The notes under the pieces were generated by a model, which saw only the letters and a list, made by a program, of their open reading frames with translations, searched no databases and had not been told where the DNA came from. This document shows, one piece after another, positions 54,897 through 64,000 of a DNA stretch of 64,000 bases (position 1 is the first letter of the stretch; the number at the start of each line of letters is the position of its first letter). The DNA is from Nitrospirota bacterium (GTDB lineage Bacteria; Nitrospirota; Thermodesulfovibrionia; Thermodesulfovibrionales; UBA6898): the NCBI GenBank assembly GCA_016214855.1, contig JACRMT010000018.1:1-64000 (forward strand), written 5' to 3'. Position numbers and translations under genes: made by a program.

Positions 54897-55559
54897 TCAA
54901 TGTTCTTGATCCTGCCGTATGATCGAGAGTATCTTTTGGAATACGTCCTGCACGGACATGCCGGTGGAATCGATGACCACCGCATCATCTGCAATCCTCA
55001 ACGGCGCCAGATCTCTGCCTGAGTCTCTGGCATCACGCTCCAGGATATCCAGCCGGATCTTCTCTTTGCTGACCTCATATCCCTTTGCCTGCATTTCGAG
55101 GGTGCGGCGCTCAGCCCGCTCTTCTGCAGAGGCATCAAGATAAAACTTTTTGTCGGCATAGGGAAAGACCACGGTTGTCATGTCCCTGCCTTCAGCCACC
55201 AGATCCGCATGGTGCAATGCTTCCCGCTGAATATCGAGCAGTAATTCCCGGACAAGACGGCGGGCAGAGAAGACAGATGCAAAGTGGCTTGCCTCAGGGG
55301 AACGGATCTCCTGGGAAATGTCCTTATGGTTCAGAAAGACCCTGCCTTTTCTGAAGGAAACGTCTATATGATCAAGGGCCGCTGCGATCTCGGTGTCGCC
55401 TGTTTCTTCATTCAGCCCCCGATGCAGGAGACCAAGGGCAACAGCACGGTATAGGGCTCCGGTGTCCAGGTATTCGTAACCGAGGTCCTGTGCAAGAAGT
55501 CTGGCAATAGTGCTTTTCCCTGCACCTGAAGGACCGTCAATGGCGATCACCCTGTTCAT
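54897..55559 (-). CDS. cmk: Cytidylate kinase
   Basis: Cmk phosphorylates CMP and dCMP. The 220-residue protein has the P-loop GPSGAGKSTIARLLA, the YLDTGALYRAVAL segment, the CMP-binding part DMTTVVFPYADKKFYLDAS and RDARDSGRDLAPLRIADDA. Length and motifs are normal. It overlaps aroA by 4 bp upstream. Confidence 0.95.
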   Translation of the reverse strand: MNRVIAIDGPSGAGKSTIARLLAQDLGYEYLDTGALYRAVALGLLHRGLNEETGDTEIAAALDHIDVSFRKGRVFLNHKDISQEIRSPEASHFASVFSARRLVRELLLDIQREALHHADLVAEGRDMTTVVFPYADKKFYLDASAEERAERRTLEMQAKGYEVSKEKIRLDILERDARDSGRDLAPLRIADDAVVIDSTGMSVQDVFQKILSIIRQDQEH

Positions 55560-56848
55560 GCGGTCAACCTTCTGATCGTTGCGAAAAAGTCAGGGAATGA
55601 AATGGCAACCGCAGAGGCGTTGCTTATGCCTGTTCTGCCCGCTGCAAGAAGGCCTGCCACTGCCATGGACATTGCTATCCTGTGGTCACCATGGCTCTCG
55701 ACTTCTGCTGCATTGAGGGTCTCGGCACCGGTTATGCTGATGCCGTCAGGGAATTCCTCAAGCACGACGCCCATCCTGGAAAGTTCCGAAGCCATTGCCT
55801 TGATGCGGTCTGACTCCTTGAGACGCAGTTCTTCAGCCCCCCTGATGATGGTCGTGCCCTCTGCACGCGCAGCGGCAATGCAGAGGATGGGGAACTCATC
55901 GATCAGGGAAGGCACCATATCGGCGGTAACCGTGCAGGCTTTCAGGCCTGTCTGACCTTTGCAGAAAATGTCTGCCACCGGCTCTCCTGATACCGCATGG
56001 ACATTGTCTATAACAATATGCGCTCCCATGCTCCGTAACACATCAATGAGGCCGGTCCTCGTAGGATTGATGCCGACATTTCTCAGCATAACCTCTGCCC
56101 CCGGGATCAGAAGCGCAGCGACCATAAAAAAAGCGGCCGAGGAAAAATCACCTGGCACATCGATTTCCTGTGCATAAAGCTCCTTGCCCGAATGGATCGA
56201 TACGTTCAGTCCGTCTGTTCTCAGATCTGCGCCAAAAGCAGGCAGCATGCGCTCAGTGTGGTCGCGCGACTTTGACGGCTCTGTTATCACAGTGCTTCCC
56301 CCACCTGCATAGAGTCCGGCAAGGAGAATAGCTGATTTTACCTGTGCGCTTGACATCGGCATGTCGTAGGAGATCGCCTTGAGGCTGCCGCCCCGGATGG
56401 CGAAAGGTGCATAACGGTTGTCGTCCCTGCCTGCTATATGCGCTCCCATGAGACCGAGAGGCTTGATGATCCTTGCCATGGGCCGGGAACGCAGAGAGCT
56501 GTCACCGGTCACCACAGAAAAGAACGGGTTCGCCGCAAGAACGCCTGAAAGCAGCCGGATCGTGGTGCCGGAATTTCCGCAGTCAATGATGTCAACCGGC
56601 TCCGTCAGGCCATGCAGCCCTTTGCCGTGAATAATAAGGGTATGCCCCTGGTCGTCGATCTCTATGCCGAGGGCCCTGAAGGCATGCATGGTGCTCTCTG
56701 TGTCCTGCGCCCTCAGAAAGTTCCTGACCACACCTCTGCCTTTGGCCAGAGAGGAAAACATGACGGCCCTGTGCGATATGGACTTGTCAGGGGGCGGCGT
56801 TACTTCTCCGGAGAACCGCACTGCTTTTGTTATCTCAATCCTGTCCAA
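55556..56848 (-). CDS. aroA: 3-phosphoshikimate 1-carboxyvinyltransferase (EPSP synthase)
   Basis: AroA makes EPSP in aromatic amino-acid synthesis. The 430-residue protein has PDKSISHRAVMFSSLAKG, the DCGNSGTTIRLLSGVLA motif and LRLKESDRIKAMASEL, followed by SHGDHRIAMSMAVAGL. All are complete. It lies in an operon in which pheA, hisC, aroF and tyrA come first, and overlaps tyrA by 14 bp. Confidence 0.96.
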   Translation of the reverse strand: MDRIEITKAVRFSGEVTPPPDKSISHRAVMFSSLAKGRGVVRNFLRAQDTESTMHAFRALGIEIDDQGHTLIIHGKGLHGLTEPVDIIDCGNSGTTIRLLSGVLAANPFFSVVTGDSSLRSRPMARIIKPLGLMGAHIAGRDDNRYAPFAIRGGSLKAISYDMPMSSAQVKSAILLAGLYAGGGSTVITEPSKSRDHTERMLPAFGADLRTDGLNVSIHSGKELYAQEIDVPGDFSSAAFFMVAALLIPGAEVMLRNVGINPTRTGLIDVLRSMGAHIVIDNVHAVSGEPVADIFCKGQTGLKACTVTADMVPSLIDEFPILCIAAARAEGTTIIRGAEELRLKESDRIKAMASELSRMGVVLEEFPDGISITGAETLNAAEVESHGDHRIAMSMAVAGLLAAGRTGISNASAVAISFPDFFATIRRLTA

Positions 56849-57689
56849 TGCTCTCCCTCGCAGTACTTGCCCTGATAAACTCCTGCCTGAGCGCGTCAGG
56901 TTGAACTGTTCTTAAATACGCCTCCATCCTGTTCAGGTTCTCCCTGAACAGCGCTATCATCTCAATAAGATTATTTCTGTTGAGCAGAGCAATGTCTGTC
57001 CAGATATCGGGAGAACTTGCGGCGATCCTGGTCATGTCCCTGAATCCCTGGCCGCAGTAGGACAGATACGACTGGTCAATGTCTGATACGGTATTGACCA
57101 TTGCGAATGCAACGAGATGGGGAAGGTGGCTTACGGCAGCATACACCCGGTCATGCTGCGCAGGACCCATTGCCATTACCTTTGATCCCAGGCTGGACCA
57201 TAGATCCATAACGCTTTTCAGTGCAGAGGGGTCAGATCGTTCTGTTGGCGTCACGACGCAGAGCGCATCACGGAACAGGTCAGCCTGTGCCGAATCAATG
57301 CCTGAACGGTCACTGCCTGCTATGGGATGGCTGCCGATGAAATGAACACCAGCAGGCATCAGCTCTTCAAGTTCATGAACGAGATCACCTTTTACGCTGC
57401 CCACATCGATTACGATTGCTCCTTTTTTGAAAGCAGGGCATGCCTGTTTTACCAGTTCAACAAAGGAGCCTGCCGGTGCAGCGAGGAGGACGAGGTCCGC
57501 GTCGGTGCATGCTGACGCAGGATCTGATGAAAAAGCATCAAGGATCCCCAAGTTTCTTGCACGCCCGAGGTTTTCCCTGCTTCTGCCGAATCCGGTCACA
57601 TCGTTACATATGCCCTTCTTCTTAATGGCAAGGCTGAATGAGGCGCCTAACAATCCGACACCGAGAATAGCTGTCTTACGGAATGCCAA
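56835..57689 (-). CDS. tyrA: Prephenate or arogenate dehydrogenase
   Basis: TyrA acts on the tyrosine branch. The 284-residue protein has the NAD(P)-binding loop [20 protein letters not shown], the [16 protein letters not shown] segment and [19 protein letters not shown], with further helices ending in [23 protein letters not shown]. There is no fused chorismate mutase or ACT domain. Whether it prefers prephenate or arogenate cannot be told. It lies 3 bp after aroF. Confidence 0.92.
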   Translation of the reverse strand: MAFRKTAILGVGLLGASFSLAIKKKGICNDVTGFGRSRENLGRARNLGILDAFSSDPASACTDADLVLLAAPAGSFVELVKQACPAFKKGAIVIDVGSVKGDLVHELEELMPAGVHFIGSHPIAGSDRSGIDSAQADLFRDALCVVTPTERSDPSALKSVMDLWSSLGSKVMAMGPAQHDRVYAAVSHLPHLVAFAMVNTVSDIDQSYLSYCGQGFRDMTRIAASSPDIWTDIALLNRNNLIEMIALFRENLNRMEAYLRTVQPDALRQEFIRASTARESIGQD

Positions 57690-57692
57690 CGA

Positions 57693-58718
57693 TCAGATCT
57701 CCCTGCCGACGGCTGCTGCCACCGGTTTCATCTCTTTCATCAGCTGTTCAAACTGTTCCGGCTTGAGGGACTGGTCTCCGTCAGACATTGCTTCTTCAGG
57801 ATTGGAATGCACTTCGATAATAAGTGCATCAGCACCTGCTGCAATAGCTGCCTTTGCCATGGGTGCGACCAGACTCCGCTTGCCCACGCCATGGCTGGGG
57901 TCAACCACAACAGGCAGATGGGTAAGCTCCTTCAACACAGGTACAGCACTCAGGTCAAGCGTATTCCTTGTAGCAGTCTCGAATGTTCTGATGCCGCGCT
58001 CGCAGAGCATGACGTTATGATTGCCGCGGGACATGATATATTCCGCTGACATGAGCCATTCCTTGATCGTCGATGAAAGACCGCGCTTCAATAGCACCGG
58101 CTTGTCCGACGAGCCGACCTCAAGAAGGAGCCTGAAGTTCTGCATGTTTCGTGCGCCGATCTGAATGATATCTGTGTACTTATTGATCACATCCATGTCG
58201 CGCGGATCCATGATCTCGGTGATGATCGGCAGCCCGGTCTTCTCGCGCGCCTCTGCAAGATACTGAAGCCCTTCTTCGCCGAGGCCCTGAAATGCATACG
58301 GGGATGTCCGGGGTTTATATGCTCCGCCGCGCAGGAACGTTGCACCTGAAGCCTTCACTTTTTCAGCAATGGTGGTGAGCACGGTCCTGTTCTCAACTGC
58401 GCAGGGACCTGCCATGACCGGTATCTTTTTGGCGCCGATCAGAATGCCGCGCACATTGATCACGGTGTTCTCTTTCTGAAACTCGCGGCTCGCAAGCTTG
58501 TAAGGCTTGACGATCCTGACCACATTTTCAACGCCGTGTGCAGCGCGGAAGGAGTCCTCTTCTTCCTCGGTCACCTTGGAGGTGTCGCCGATGGCGCCGA
58601 TGATCGTCCGCTCCGTGCCTTTTGATATATGCGCCTGAAGGCCTCGGCTTTCAAGCTTCTTGACAATGTGGCGTATGTCTTCTTCCGTTGCTTCCGAACC
58701 TAATACGATAATATCCAT
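57693..58718 (-). CDS. aroF: 3-deoxy-7-phosphoheptulonate (DAHP) synthase, AroF/AroG-like type with FDL domain
   Basis: This enzyme joins PEP and erythrose 4-phosphate in the first step of aromatic synthesis. The 341-residue protein begins with a ferredoxin-like regulatory domain (about 1-65), then the barrel with [39 protein letters not shown] and [14 protein letters not shown], which is the type I-beta arrangement. The metal-binding residues are in these motifs. The regulatory domain suggests feedback control by an aromatic end product. Confidence 0.94.
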   Translation of the reverse strand: MDIIVLGSEATEEDIRHIVKKLESRGLQAHISKGTERTIIGAIGDTSKVTEEEEDSFRAAHGVENVVRIVKPYKLASREFQKENTVINVRGILIGAKKIPVMAGPCAVENRTVLTTIAEKVKASGATFLRGGAYKPRTSPYAFQGLGEEGLQYLAEAREKTGLPIITEIMDPRDMDVINKYTDIIQIGARNMQNFRLLLEVGSSDKPVLLKRGLSSTIKEWLMSAEYIMSRGNHNVMLCERGIRTFETATRNTLDLSAVPVLKELTHLPVVVDPSHGVGKRSLVAPMAKAAIAAGADALIIEVHSNPEEAMSDGDQSLKPEQFEQLMKEMKPVAAAVGREI

Positions 58719-58780
58719 TGCTTCTCCTTAATACGATGTTAATGTCTTCTCATGCAGAAAAGGCTGTTGCTCATCACGCT

Positions 58781-59857
58781 TTACGCATCACGAATTACGG
58801 CCGTCAACGCTTCAATAAACCTCTTGTTCTCTTCGGGCAGACCGATCGTCACGCGGATCGCCTTTGGCCCCATAGGCCGGATGATAACGCCTTTTTTCAT
58901 CAGGCTGTTATTGATTGCGATCGAGTCATTGATCGGGATATAGATAAAATTCGCTTCTGTCGGCACATAGGCAATGTTGAGGGCGGCGAGCTGCTGATAA
59001 AGATATTCCTTGCCCTCGGCATTGGTCCCTCGGGAAGCGGCAACGTGAGCTTTATCTTTTAACGCAGCGAGAGCAGCCTTCTGGGCAACTGAGTTGGTAT
59101 TGAACGGTTCGCGGAGCCTGTTCATATCTGTCAGGATCCCTTTCTTCGCAATGCCGTAGCCAATACGCAGGCCTGCAAGGCCGTATATCTTCGAAAAGGT
59201 CCTGAGGATGAGGATGTTCCTGCCTGCCCTGAAATGCTTCATGCTGTCAGCATAGTCAGGGGCTGAAACATATTCATAGTATGCTTCGTCAATAACAACA
59301 AGCATATTGTCCGTCATCTTTTCCATCAGTGTGTCAAACTCGTCTTTTGTGTTGATCGTACCTGTCGGGTTGTTCGGATTCGCAATAAAGACCATTTTGG
59401 TCTTCGGCGTGATGGCAGCTGCCATAGCTTTGAGGTCATGGCGGAAGTCCTTCAGCGGCACTTGTATCGACTTGCCTCCCACTGACTGCACGGCCATGCC
59501 GTATACAACAAAAGAGGGCGATGCCATGACAGCCTCGTCTCCTGCCTGCAGATAGGTCCGCGCAGCAATGTCGAGCAGTTCGTTCGATCCATTGCCGAGG
59601 ATCAGTTCATCTGGGCTAATCGCCAGCATTTCTGAAAGCGTATTCTTCAGGTAATAGCCTGCGCCGTCAGGATACCGGTTCAGATCTGCAAAGGAATCTT
59701 TTATCGCCTTCAGGGCCTCTGGCGAAGGACCGAGGGGGTTTTCGTTCGAGGCGAGCTTGATCGAGTTCGAGATACCCAGTTCCCGTTCGAGCTCTTCGAT
59801 CGGTTTACCCGGCACATAGGGCTGGATAGCGTTGATATAGTCCGGCGGTTTTATCAT
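58781..59857 (-). CDS. hisC: Histidinol-phosphate (or aromatic) aminotransferase
   Basis: The 358-residue PLP enzyme has SIKLASNENPLGPSP, ILGNGSNELLD, FIANPNNPTGTI, VIDEAYYEY and the lysine region LRTFSKIYGLAGLRIGY. It belongs to the HisC family. Its location between pheA and aroF suggests it also transaminates prephenate or phenylpyruvate, as in many bacteria; the sequence alone does not decide. It overlaps pheA by 4 bp. Confidence 0.93.
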   Translation of the reverse strand: MIKPPDYINAIQPYVPGKPIEELERELGISNSIKLASNENPLGPSPEALKAIKDSFADLNRYPDGAGYYLKNTLSEMLAISPDELILGNGSNELLDIAARTYLQAGDEAVMASPSFVVYGMAVQSVGGKSIQVPLKDFRHDLKAMAAAITPKTKMVFIANPNNPTGTINTKDEFDTLMEKMTDNMLVVIDEAYYEYVSAPDYADSMKHFRAGRNILILRTFSKIYGLAGLRIGYGIAKKGILTDMNRLREPFNTNSVAQKAALAALKDKAHVAASRGTNAEGKEYLYQQLAALNIAYVPTEANFIYIPINDSIAINNSLMKKGVIIRPMGPKAIRVTIGLPEENKRFIEALTAVIRDA

Positions 59858-60927
59858 GACACCTTCCCCTGCGGATATGATCCCAGGATTTTGAGATACA
59901 GACAGTTTTCTTTCAGCGAGTCAATAGCTTTGCGTATCTTCCTGTCTTCAACATGGCCTTCCATATCAACAAAGAAAATGTACTCCCACGCCTTTCGCTT
60001 GGAAGGCCGGGATTCTATCTTGGTGAGGTTGATCTTTGCCCGTTTAAACGGCATAAGTACATCATACAGGGAGCCCGGCTTGTGCTTGATCGAGAACATG
60101 ACCGAGGTCTTGTCATAGCCCGTGCGGTGCGGGAACTCCTTTGAGATGACCAGGAACCGGGTGATGTTCCTCCTGTTGTCCTGTATGTTCCTTTCGAGAA
60201 TATTCAGATCATACATGCGGGCCGCGATCTCGCTTGCGATGGCAGCAGTGTTCGTTTCCTTTGCAGCAAGCTCCGCAGCCTTGGCAGTACTGGTCGATTC
60301 AGCGACCGGCACTCCGGGCATATTGGCTTCAAGCCATCCTCTGCATTGTGCGAGTCCCTGCGGGTGTGAATAGATCTTCCTGATCTTTGACCTGTCCGTC
60401 TGCTTCGAAAGCAGGTTATGAGAGATCTCGATTATGATCTCTGCAACGACCTGGAGCTCGGAGTCCACAAACATGTCGAGTGTATGGCTCACCACGCCTT
60501 CATTGGAGTTCTCGATCGGCACGACGCCGTATTCTGCCTTGCCGGTCTCGACATTCTCGAAGACCTTCTTGATGCTGTCAACAGGCACAAAGGCGGCTGA
60601 CGAGCCGAAATGGCGAAGGGCCGCAAGATGTGTATAGGTTGCAAGGGGGCCGAGGCACGAGACCTTCAGCGGCTCTTCCAGCGAGACCGAAGCAGACAGT
60701 ATCTCGCGGTAGATCGCCTTCAGCGCGTCATTGGGGAAAGGCCCTTTGTTGCGTGATGCGAGACGCTCAAGGATCTGGCGCTCCCGGTCAGGCTTATAGA
60801 AGCGGGATTTTTGCGTGCGCTTGATGCCGCCGACCTCGATGACTACCTCTGAGCGCCTGTTCAGGAGTTCGAGAATTTCGTCGTCAAAGGTATCGATTTT
60901 CTTTCTGAGCCTGTCCAGTTCACCCAT
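59854..60927 (-). CDS. pheA: Bifunctional chorismate mutase/prephenate dehydratase
   Basis: PheA makes prephenate and then phenylpyruvate. From ATG 60927, with GGGAG upstream, the product has 357 residues: an AroQ-type chorismate mutase domain (about 1-85: LDRLRKKIDTFDDEILELLNRR, then FYKPDRERQIL), a prephenate dehydratase domain (VSCLGPLATYTHLAALRHFG, then PIENSNEGVV and TRFLVIS) and an ACT domain (about 275-350: KPGSLYDVLMPFK, then ESRPSKRKAWEYIFFVD) for phenylalanine feedback. The frame to 61026 adds residues without homology. It is the first gene of the aromatic operon. Confidence 0.94.
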   Translation of the reverse strand: MGELDRLRKKIDTFDDEILELLNRRSEVVIEVGGIKRTQKSRFYKPDRERQILERLASRNKGPFPNDALKAIYREILSASVSLEEPLKVSCLGPLATYTHLAALRHFGSSAAFVPVDSIKKVFENVETGKAEYGVVPIENSNEGVVSHTLDMFVDSELQVVAEIIIEISHNLLSKQTDRSKIRKIYSHPQGLAQCRGWLEANMPGVPVAESTSTAKAAELAAKETNTAAIASEIAARMYDLNILERNIQDNRRNITRFLVISKEFPHRTGYDKTSVMFSIKHKPGSLYDVLMPFKRAKINLTKIESRPSKRKAWEYIFFVDMEGHVEDRKIRKAIDSLKENCLYLKILGSYPQGKVS

Positions 60928-61171
60928 GATTGTCAGTTGCTCCCTCTCTGCATGTTTTGAGGCATGATTGAGCACCAATATTACCGGAAAATTCCTTATT
61001 TTATCAAGGAGTTTGGGAGTTTGCACTGAGAGATTTCCCTGAAGTTTCCTCTGTTTTTCCTCCTAAAAAGTTCTAACCCTTTGAAATAGAAAGACAAACT
61101 ACAAAACAGCATCCCCGTAGTCATAGATCTTCATCTGTGATAATCTACCTGTTAAGATCGTGAGGTGAAGA

Positions 61172-62833
61172 ATGCTTGAAAAAAAGAACCCTGTAAGGAC
61201 GGCAGCCTGGAAGGAACTGAAGGCGCATTTCAACCTGATGAAAGACCGGCAGATGAAGGATCTGTTTGTCGAAGACCCTGACAGATTCCGGAAGCATGTA
61301 ATCCGGTTCGAGGATATCCTTTTCGACTATTCCAAGAATATCATCAATGACAGAACACTCCGGCTTCTGCTTGATCTTGCCGGGGAGATTGGCCTTGAAG
61401 GCGCTATTGAGAAGATGTTTTCAGGCGACCGGATCAACGAGACCGAAGATCGTTCCGTACTTCATACTGCCTTGAGAAACCGGTCAAATACTCCTGTTCT
61501 TCTGAACAGGAAGGATGTGATGCCTGAAGTGAATGCAGTCCTTGGCCAGATGGAACGGTTCTGTTCCAGGATCATTGATGGACAATGGAAAGGCTATACC
61601 GACAGGTCGATCACCGATATCGTGAATATCGGCATCGGAGGTTCTGACCTGGGCCCGGTCATGGTGACAGAGGCGCTTATGCCGTACCGCAAGCCGCATA
61701 TCAGGACGCACTTTGTCTCGAACATCGACGGTTCCCATATCGCGGAGACGCTGAAGGGTCTTTCCCCTGAAACAACGCTTTTTATGATCGCCTCGAAGAC
61801 CTTTACTACACAGGAGACCATGACCAATGCCCACACTGCACGCCGGTGGTTTCTTGAGGCTGCAATGGATGAGGCGCATGTCAAAAAACATTTTGTGGCG
61901 ATCTCGACCAATGAGGCTGAGGTAAGGAAATTCGGCATAGCGCTTGAGAATATGTTCATTTTTTGGGACTGGGTCGGCGGCAGATATTCCCTCTGGTCAG
62001 CCATCGGGCTTTCGATCGCCTGCTCGATTGGCTTTGACCACTTCCGTGAGCTGCTTGAAGGCGCACATGCCATGGACCGGCACTTCAGGGAAACGCCGCT
62101 TGACCGGAATATCCCTGTCATCCTCGGACTGTTAGGCATCTGGTACAACAATTTCTTTGGAGCAGAGACCCATGCGATCCTGCCGTATGACCAGCATATG
62201 CACAGGTTCCCCGCCTATTTTCAGCAGGGAGATATGGAGAGCAACGGTAAATATATTGACCGGAAGGGCAGAGAGGTATCGTATCAAACCGGGCCGGTCA
62301 TATGGGGAGAGCCGGGCACGAACGGGCAGCATGCTTTTTACCAGCTGATCCACCAGGGCACGAAACTGATCCCCTGCGATTTTATAGCGCCTGCTATCAG
62401 CCATAATCCTTTGGGCGACCATCATAACATCCTGCTTTCGAACTTCTTTGCCCAGACAGAGGCGCTCATGAAGGGCAAGACTCACGATGAGGTGGTTGCC
62501 GAATTAGCTGCCTCAGGTAAAACTGCGAAGGAGATCAAGCGGCTCGCAGCCTTCAAGGTTTTCAAGGGCAACCGGCCCACAAACTCGATCCTTCTGAAAA
62601 AGGTCACGCCGCGGACGCTCGGCAGCCTGATCGCCATGTACGAACATAAAATCTTTGTCCAGGGCGTAATCTGGAACATCTTCAGCTTTGACCAGTGGGG
62701 TGTTGAACTGGGGAAGGTGCTTGCAAAGAAGATACTTGCGGAGATGCAGAGCGGTTCTGATATTACCTCTCACGACGCATCGACAAACGGTCTGATCAAT
62801 GCCTGGAAGGAGATGAGAGGAGAGGGCAGATAG
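61172..62833 (+). CDS. pgi: Glucose-6-phosphate isomerase
   Basis: Pgi interconverts glucose 6-phosphate and fructose 6-phosphate. The 553-residue protein is of the long type found in Escherichia coli, with [53 protein letters not shown] and the C-terminal [26 protein letters not shown] site precedes the ATG. It is divergent from pheA, with 145 bp between them for both promoters. Confidence 0.95.
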   Translation: MLEKKNPVRTAAWKELKAHFNLMKDRQMKDLFVEDPDRFRKHVIRFEDILFDYSKNIINDRTLRLLLDLAGEIGLEGAIEKMFSGDRINETEDRSVLHTALRNRSNTPVLLNRKDVMPEVNAVLGQMERFCSRIIDGQWKGYTDRSITDIVNIGIGGSDLGPVMVTEALMPYRKPHIRTHFVSNIDGSHIAETLKGLSPETTLFMIASKTFTTQETMTNAHTARRWFLEAAMDEAHVKKHFVAISTNEAEVRKFGIALENMFIFWDWVGGRYSLWSAIGLSIACSIGFDHFRELLEGAHAMDRHFRETPLDRNIPVILGLLGIWYNNFFGAETHAILPYDQHMHRFPAYFQQGDMESNGKYIDRKGREVSYQTGPVIWGEPGTNGQHAFYQLIHQGTKLIPCDFIAPAISHNPLGDHHNILLSNFFAQTEALMKGKTHDEVVAELAASGKTAKEIKRLAAFKVFKGNRPTNSILLKKVTPRTLGSLIAMYEHKIFVQGVIWNIFSFDQWGVELGKVLAKKILAEMQSGSDITSHDASTNGLINAWKEMRGEGR

Positions 62834-62849
62834 AGGGTGATTACTTTGG

Positions 62850-63146
62850 ATGACATTCAATGAATCGGACCTTGAGCAGTCTATCATCGGAAAACTGCAG
62901 GCGTTTATGCTGGAACTGGGCAAGGGGTTTGCCTTTGTGGCCCGGCAGCAACGGATCTCAACCGAGACCTCAGATTTCTTTATTGATCTGGTCTTCTACA
63001 ACTACATCCTCAAATGCTTTGTTCTGATTGACCTGAAGACCGGCAAGCTCACCCATCAGGACATCGGCCAGTATCCAGATTCTCAAGTTCAGTTGAAAAT
63101 AAATCGTTGCCAACATGGCCAGCTTGAGAATATAATTAGCTTATAA
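62850..63146 (+). pseudogene. Fragment of a YhcG/DUF1016-type nuclease
   Basis: The 98-codon frame starts at MTFNESDLEQSIIGKLQAF and reads GKGFAFVARQQRISTETSDFFIDLVFYN-type sequence and CFVLIDLKTGKLTHQDIGQ, a match from memory to the C-terminal PD-(D/E)XK part of YhcG/DUF1016 proteins. The N-terminal 200 or so residues are missing, and after DIGQ the sequence diverges to YPDSQVQLKINRC. Both ends are therefore truncated, and it is best read as a remnant. Confidence 0.7.
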
Positions 63147-63161
63147 CAAAAGGAGAGTGTG

Positions 63162-63380
63162 ATGACAAACTCTTATACGGCCGTATACAGTAAAATACCG
63201 TCGGGCTATATGGGGCAACTTGTGGAGTGGCCTGAAGTCGTCACAGAAGGCAAAACAATTGAGGCTTGCAGAGCAATGCTTGAAGACGCGCTAAAAGAAA
63301 TGATTCAGGCATACAGGCAGCAAGACAAGGCCATCCCATCCGGCCACACGCTTTTTGAGCAGATACCTGTTGAAGTCTAA
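63162..63380 (+). CDS. HicB-like antitoxin
   Basis: The 72-residue protein from ATG 63162, with AAAAGGAGAG upstream, fits the short HicB type: YTAVYSKIPSGYMGQLVEWPEVVTEGKT-type start and a helix ALKEMIQAYRQQ. HicB neutralises the mRNA-cutting toxin HicA. A hicA-like frame follows after 2 bp but is broken, so this antitoxin probably has no active partner. There is no DNA-binding tail beyond residue 72. Confidence 0.82.
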   Translation: MTNSYTAVYSKIPSGYMGQLVEWPEVVTEGKTIEACRAMLEDALKEMIQAYRQQDKAIPSGHTLFEQIPVEV

Positions 63381-63382
63381 TA

Positions 63383-63569
63383 ATGTCAGTAAAACGGCGT
63401 GAGTATACAATACATGGAAGAACAAGGCTTCTATATCCTGCGCGAAGGTAGTAACCATTCCATTTATACCAACAATCTTAAGACAATTCCGGTCAAAAGA
63501 AACCGGGTCATAGACCGGATTGTAGCAAATGAACTTTGCAAGCAGGCAGGTCTAAAGCCTAAATTCTAA
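63383..63569 (+). pseudogene. Frameshifted hicA-like toxin gene
   Basis: The ATG at 63383 gives MSVKRREY and then leaves the family; the rest of HicA resumes in another frame as MEEQGFYILREGSNHSIYTN and ends AGLKPKF at TAA 63567. The junction near 63405-63413 lacks two bases (or has one extra), where the family would read E-F/Y-I-x-Y-M/L-E-E-Q-G-F. The histidine of the toxin (GSNHSIY) is kept. An internal start at 63414 could yield 51 residues, but without the first strand and helix it would not be active. Confidence 0.7.
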
Positions 63570-63641
63570 ACGAGGGGACATGGTCAGCACCTGTCAGAAA
63601 GAGGGGGCTTACCTTAGGAGTTTTGAAAACACTGACAGTTA

Positions 63642-64000
63642 CTACGAGACGCCCAGCGCCTTCAGGACTTCGTTCAGGTGGTCGATATGAAATTTCAGGT
63701 GCCAGCCGCCGAGCCCTCCGATAAACATGGCCAGGGTCGGATATTCTCCCAGCGCAGTATCCTTGAAGAGCGGAATATGGGCCTTGCGGTCCAGTTGATC
63801 CGCTGAAAGGGTGAGCAGCAGTTCCGCGATTTTCGCATATTCCTTGCCAGCCTCGGCAAGAAGCTCCTTCATCGTAAGTTTTGTCCGCCTCTCTGTGTAG
63901 AAGGGGTCCTCTGCAATAATGTCGATCCGCGGTGTATCCTGTTTCAGGATGAGTTCAAAGGCAGGCATGTACCCGATGCCGTCCTGGCCTGCTATATGCG
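63642..64000 (-). CDS. DinB-like protein, partial at the window end
   Basis: The minus-strand frame is open from beyond base 64000 to the stop at 63642. It ends LKFHIDHLNEVLKALGVS and contains MKELLAEAGKEYAKIAELL. The histidine spacing and helical pattern suggest a DinB/DUF664-type four-helix protein (upstream codons read HIAGQDG-like, where the family has H-x-x-x-H). The first residues are outside the window, so length and start are unknown. Confidence 0.6.
   Translation of the reverse strand, partial: HIAGQDGIGYMPAFELILKQDTPRIDIIAEDPFYTERRTKLTMKELLAEAGKEYAKIAELLLTLSADQLDRKAHIPLFKDTALGEYPTLAMFIGGLGGWHLKFHIDHLNEVLKALGVS

Noticed and set aside
54884..54994. N-terminal extension of IspH to ATG 54994
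   Set aside because: The 37 added residues overlap cmk and are unlike the family; GTG 54883 gives the standard N-terminus.
60928..61026. N-terminal extension of PheA to ATG 61026
   Set aside because: The added residues lack homology; ATG 60927 begins the chorismate mutase domain.

Overview
The window looks like a chromosomal segment of an anaerobic or microaerophilic, metal- and redox-active bacterium. The octaheme cytochrome, heme-c chemoreceptor, PhnD-based signalling, DUF4388 protein and selenocysteine use suggest a Nitrospirota or delta-proteobacterial-type lineage. That placement is inference; no rRNA, tRNA or CRISPR was seen.

Region 1 (about 1-7300) is a periplasmic metal and redox stress island. 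A minus-strand block runs from an HMA-domain protein to a YHS-domain protein, then msrB and msrA. Both the HMA and the YHS gene carry an in-frame TGA exactly where the family has a conserved cysteine. Reading continues in the same frame with clear family homology, and each TGA is followed by a hairpin placed like a bacterial SECIS, so both are read here as selenoproteins. Divergent to this block is an OmpR-type two-component system, followed by two exported cysteine-rich metal-binding proteins. Three promoters in the island share one design: two 9-mers 11 bp apart, 8 bp, then a -10-like TAA element. Remnants of a MauG-type peroxidase and a COG4315 lipoprotein follow.

Region 2 (7300-10050) is a small peptide-modification locus: a 63-residue lipoprotein-like peptide with two in-frame TGA codons (two SSU motifs), a hairpin terminator, a radical SAM/SPASM maturase and a metallo-beta-lactamase-fold protein. 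From memory it matches the predicted 'selenobiotic' (SbtA/SbtM) type. The ordinary ORF rules cut all three TGA-containing genes, so they would be missed or truncated by standard annotation.

Region 3 (10090-14740) is a tandem PhnD-like binding protein, a sensor kinase with a 'two-CW' cysteine module and an NtrC-type sigma-54 activator. Region 4 (14750-21650) holds hisH, sodC, a probably imported katG, ftsH, marC and a small protein gene with a duplicated flank and a decayed copy. Region 5 (21651-30368) is one giant cyclic beta-glucan synthase gene.

Region 6 (30970-48640) begins with glgC and a DUF4388 protein and continues as a long chemosensory operon: CheY, CheA, an ExeA-like AAA+ ATPase, CheW, a receptor with a heme-c motif and a C-terminal PhnD domain, a PstS-like protein, a second receptor, CheW, a HEAT-repeat protein, CheR, CheB, a GAF protein and CheY. 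Most genes overlap by a few bases, so the unit is probably co-transcribed and co-translated.

Region 7 (48770-61030, minus strand) has the octaheme cytochrome and a classical aromatic/housekeeping operon: pheA-hisC-aroF-tyrA-aroA-cmk-ispH-rpsA-sppA-HU. Region 8 (61170-64000) has pgi, a YhcG nuclease fragment, a HicBA pair with a broken toxin gene and a partial DinB-like gene.
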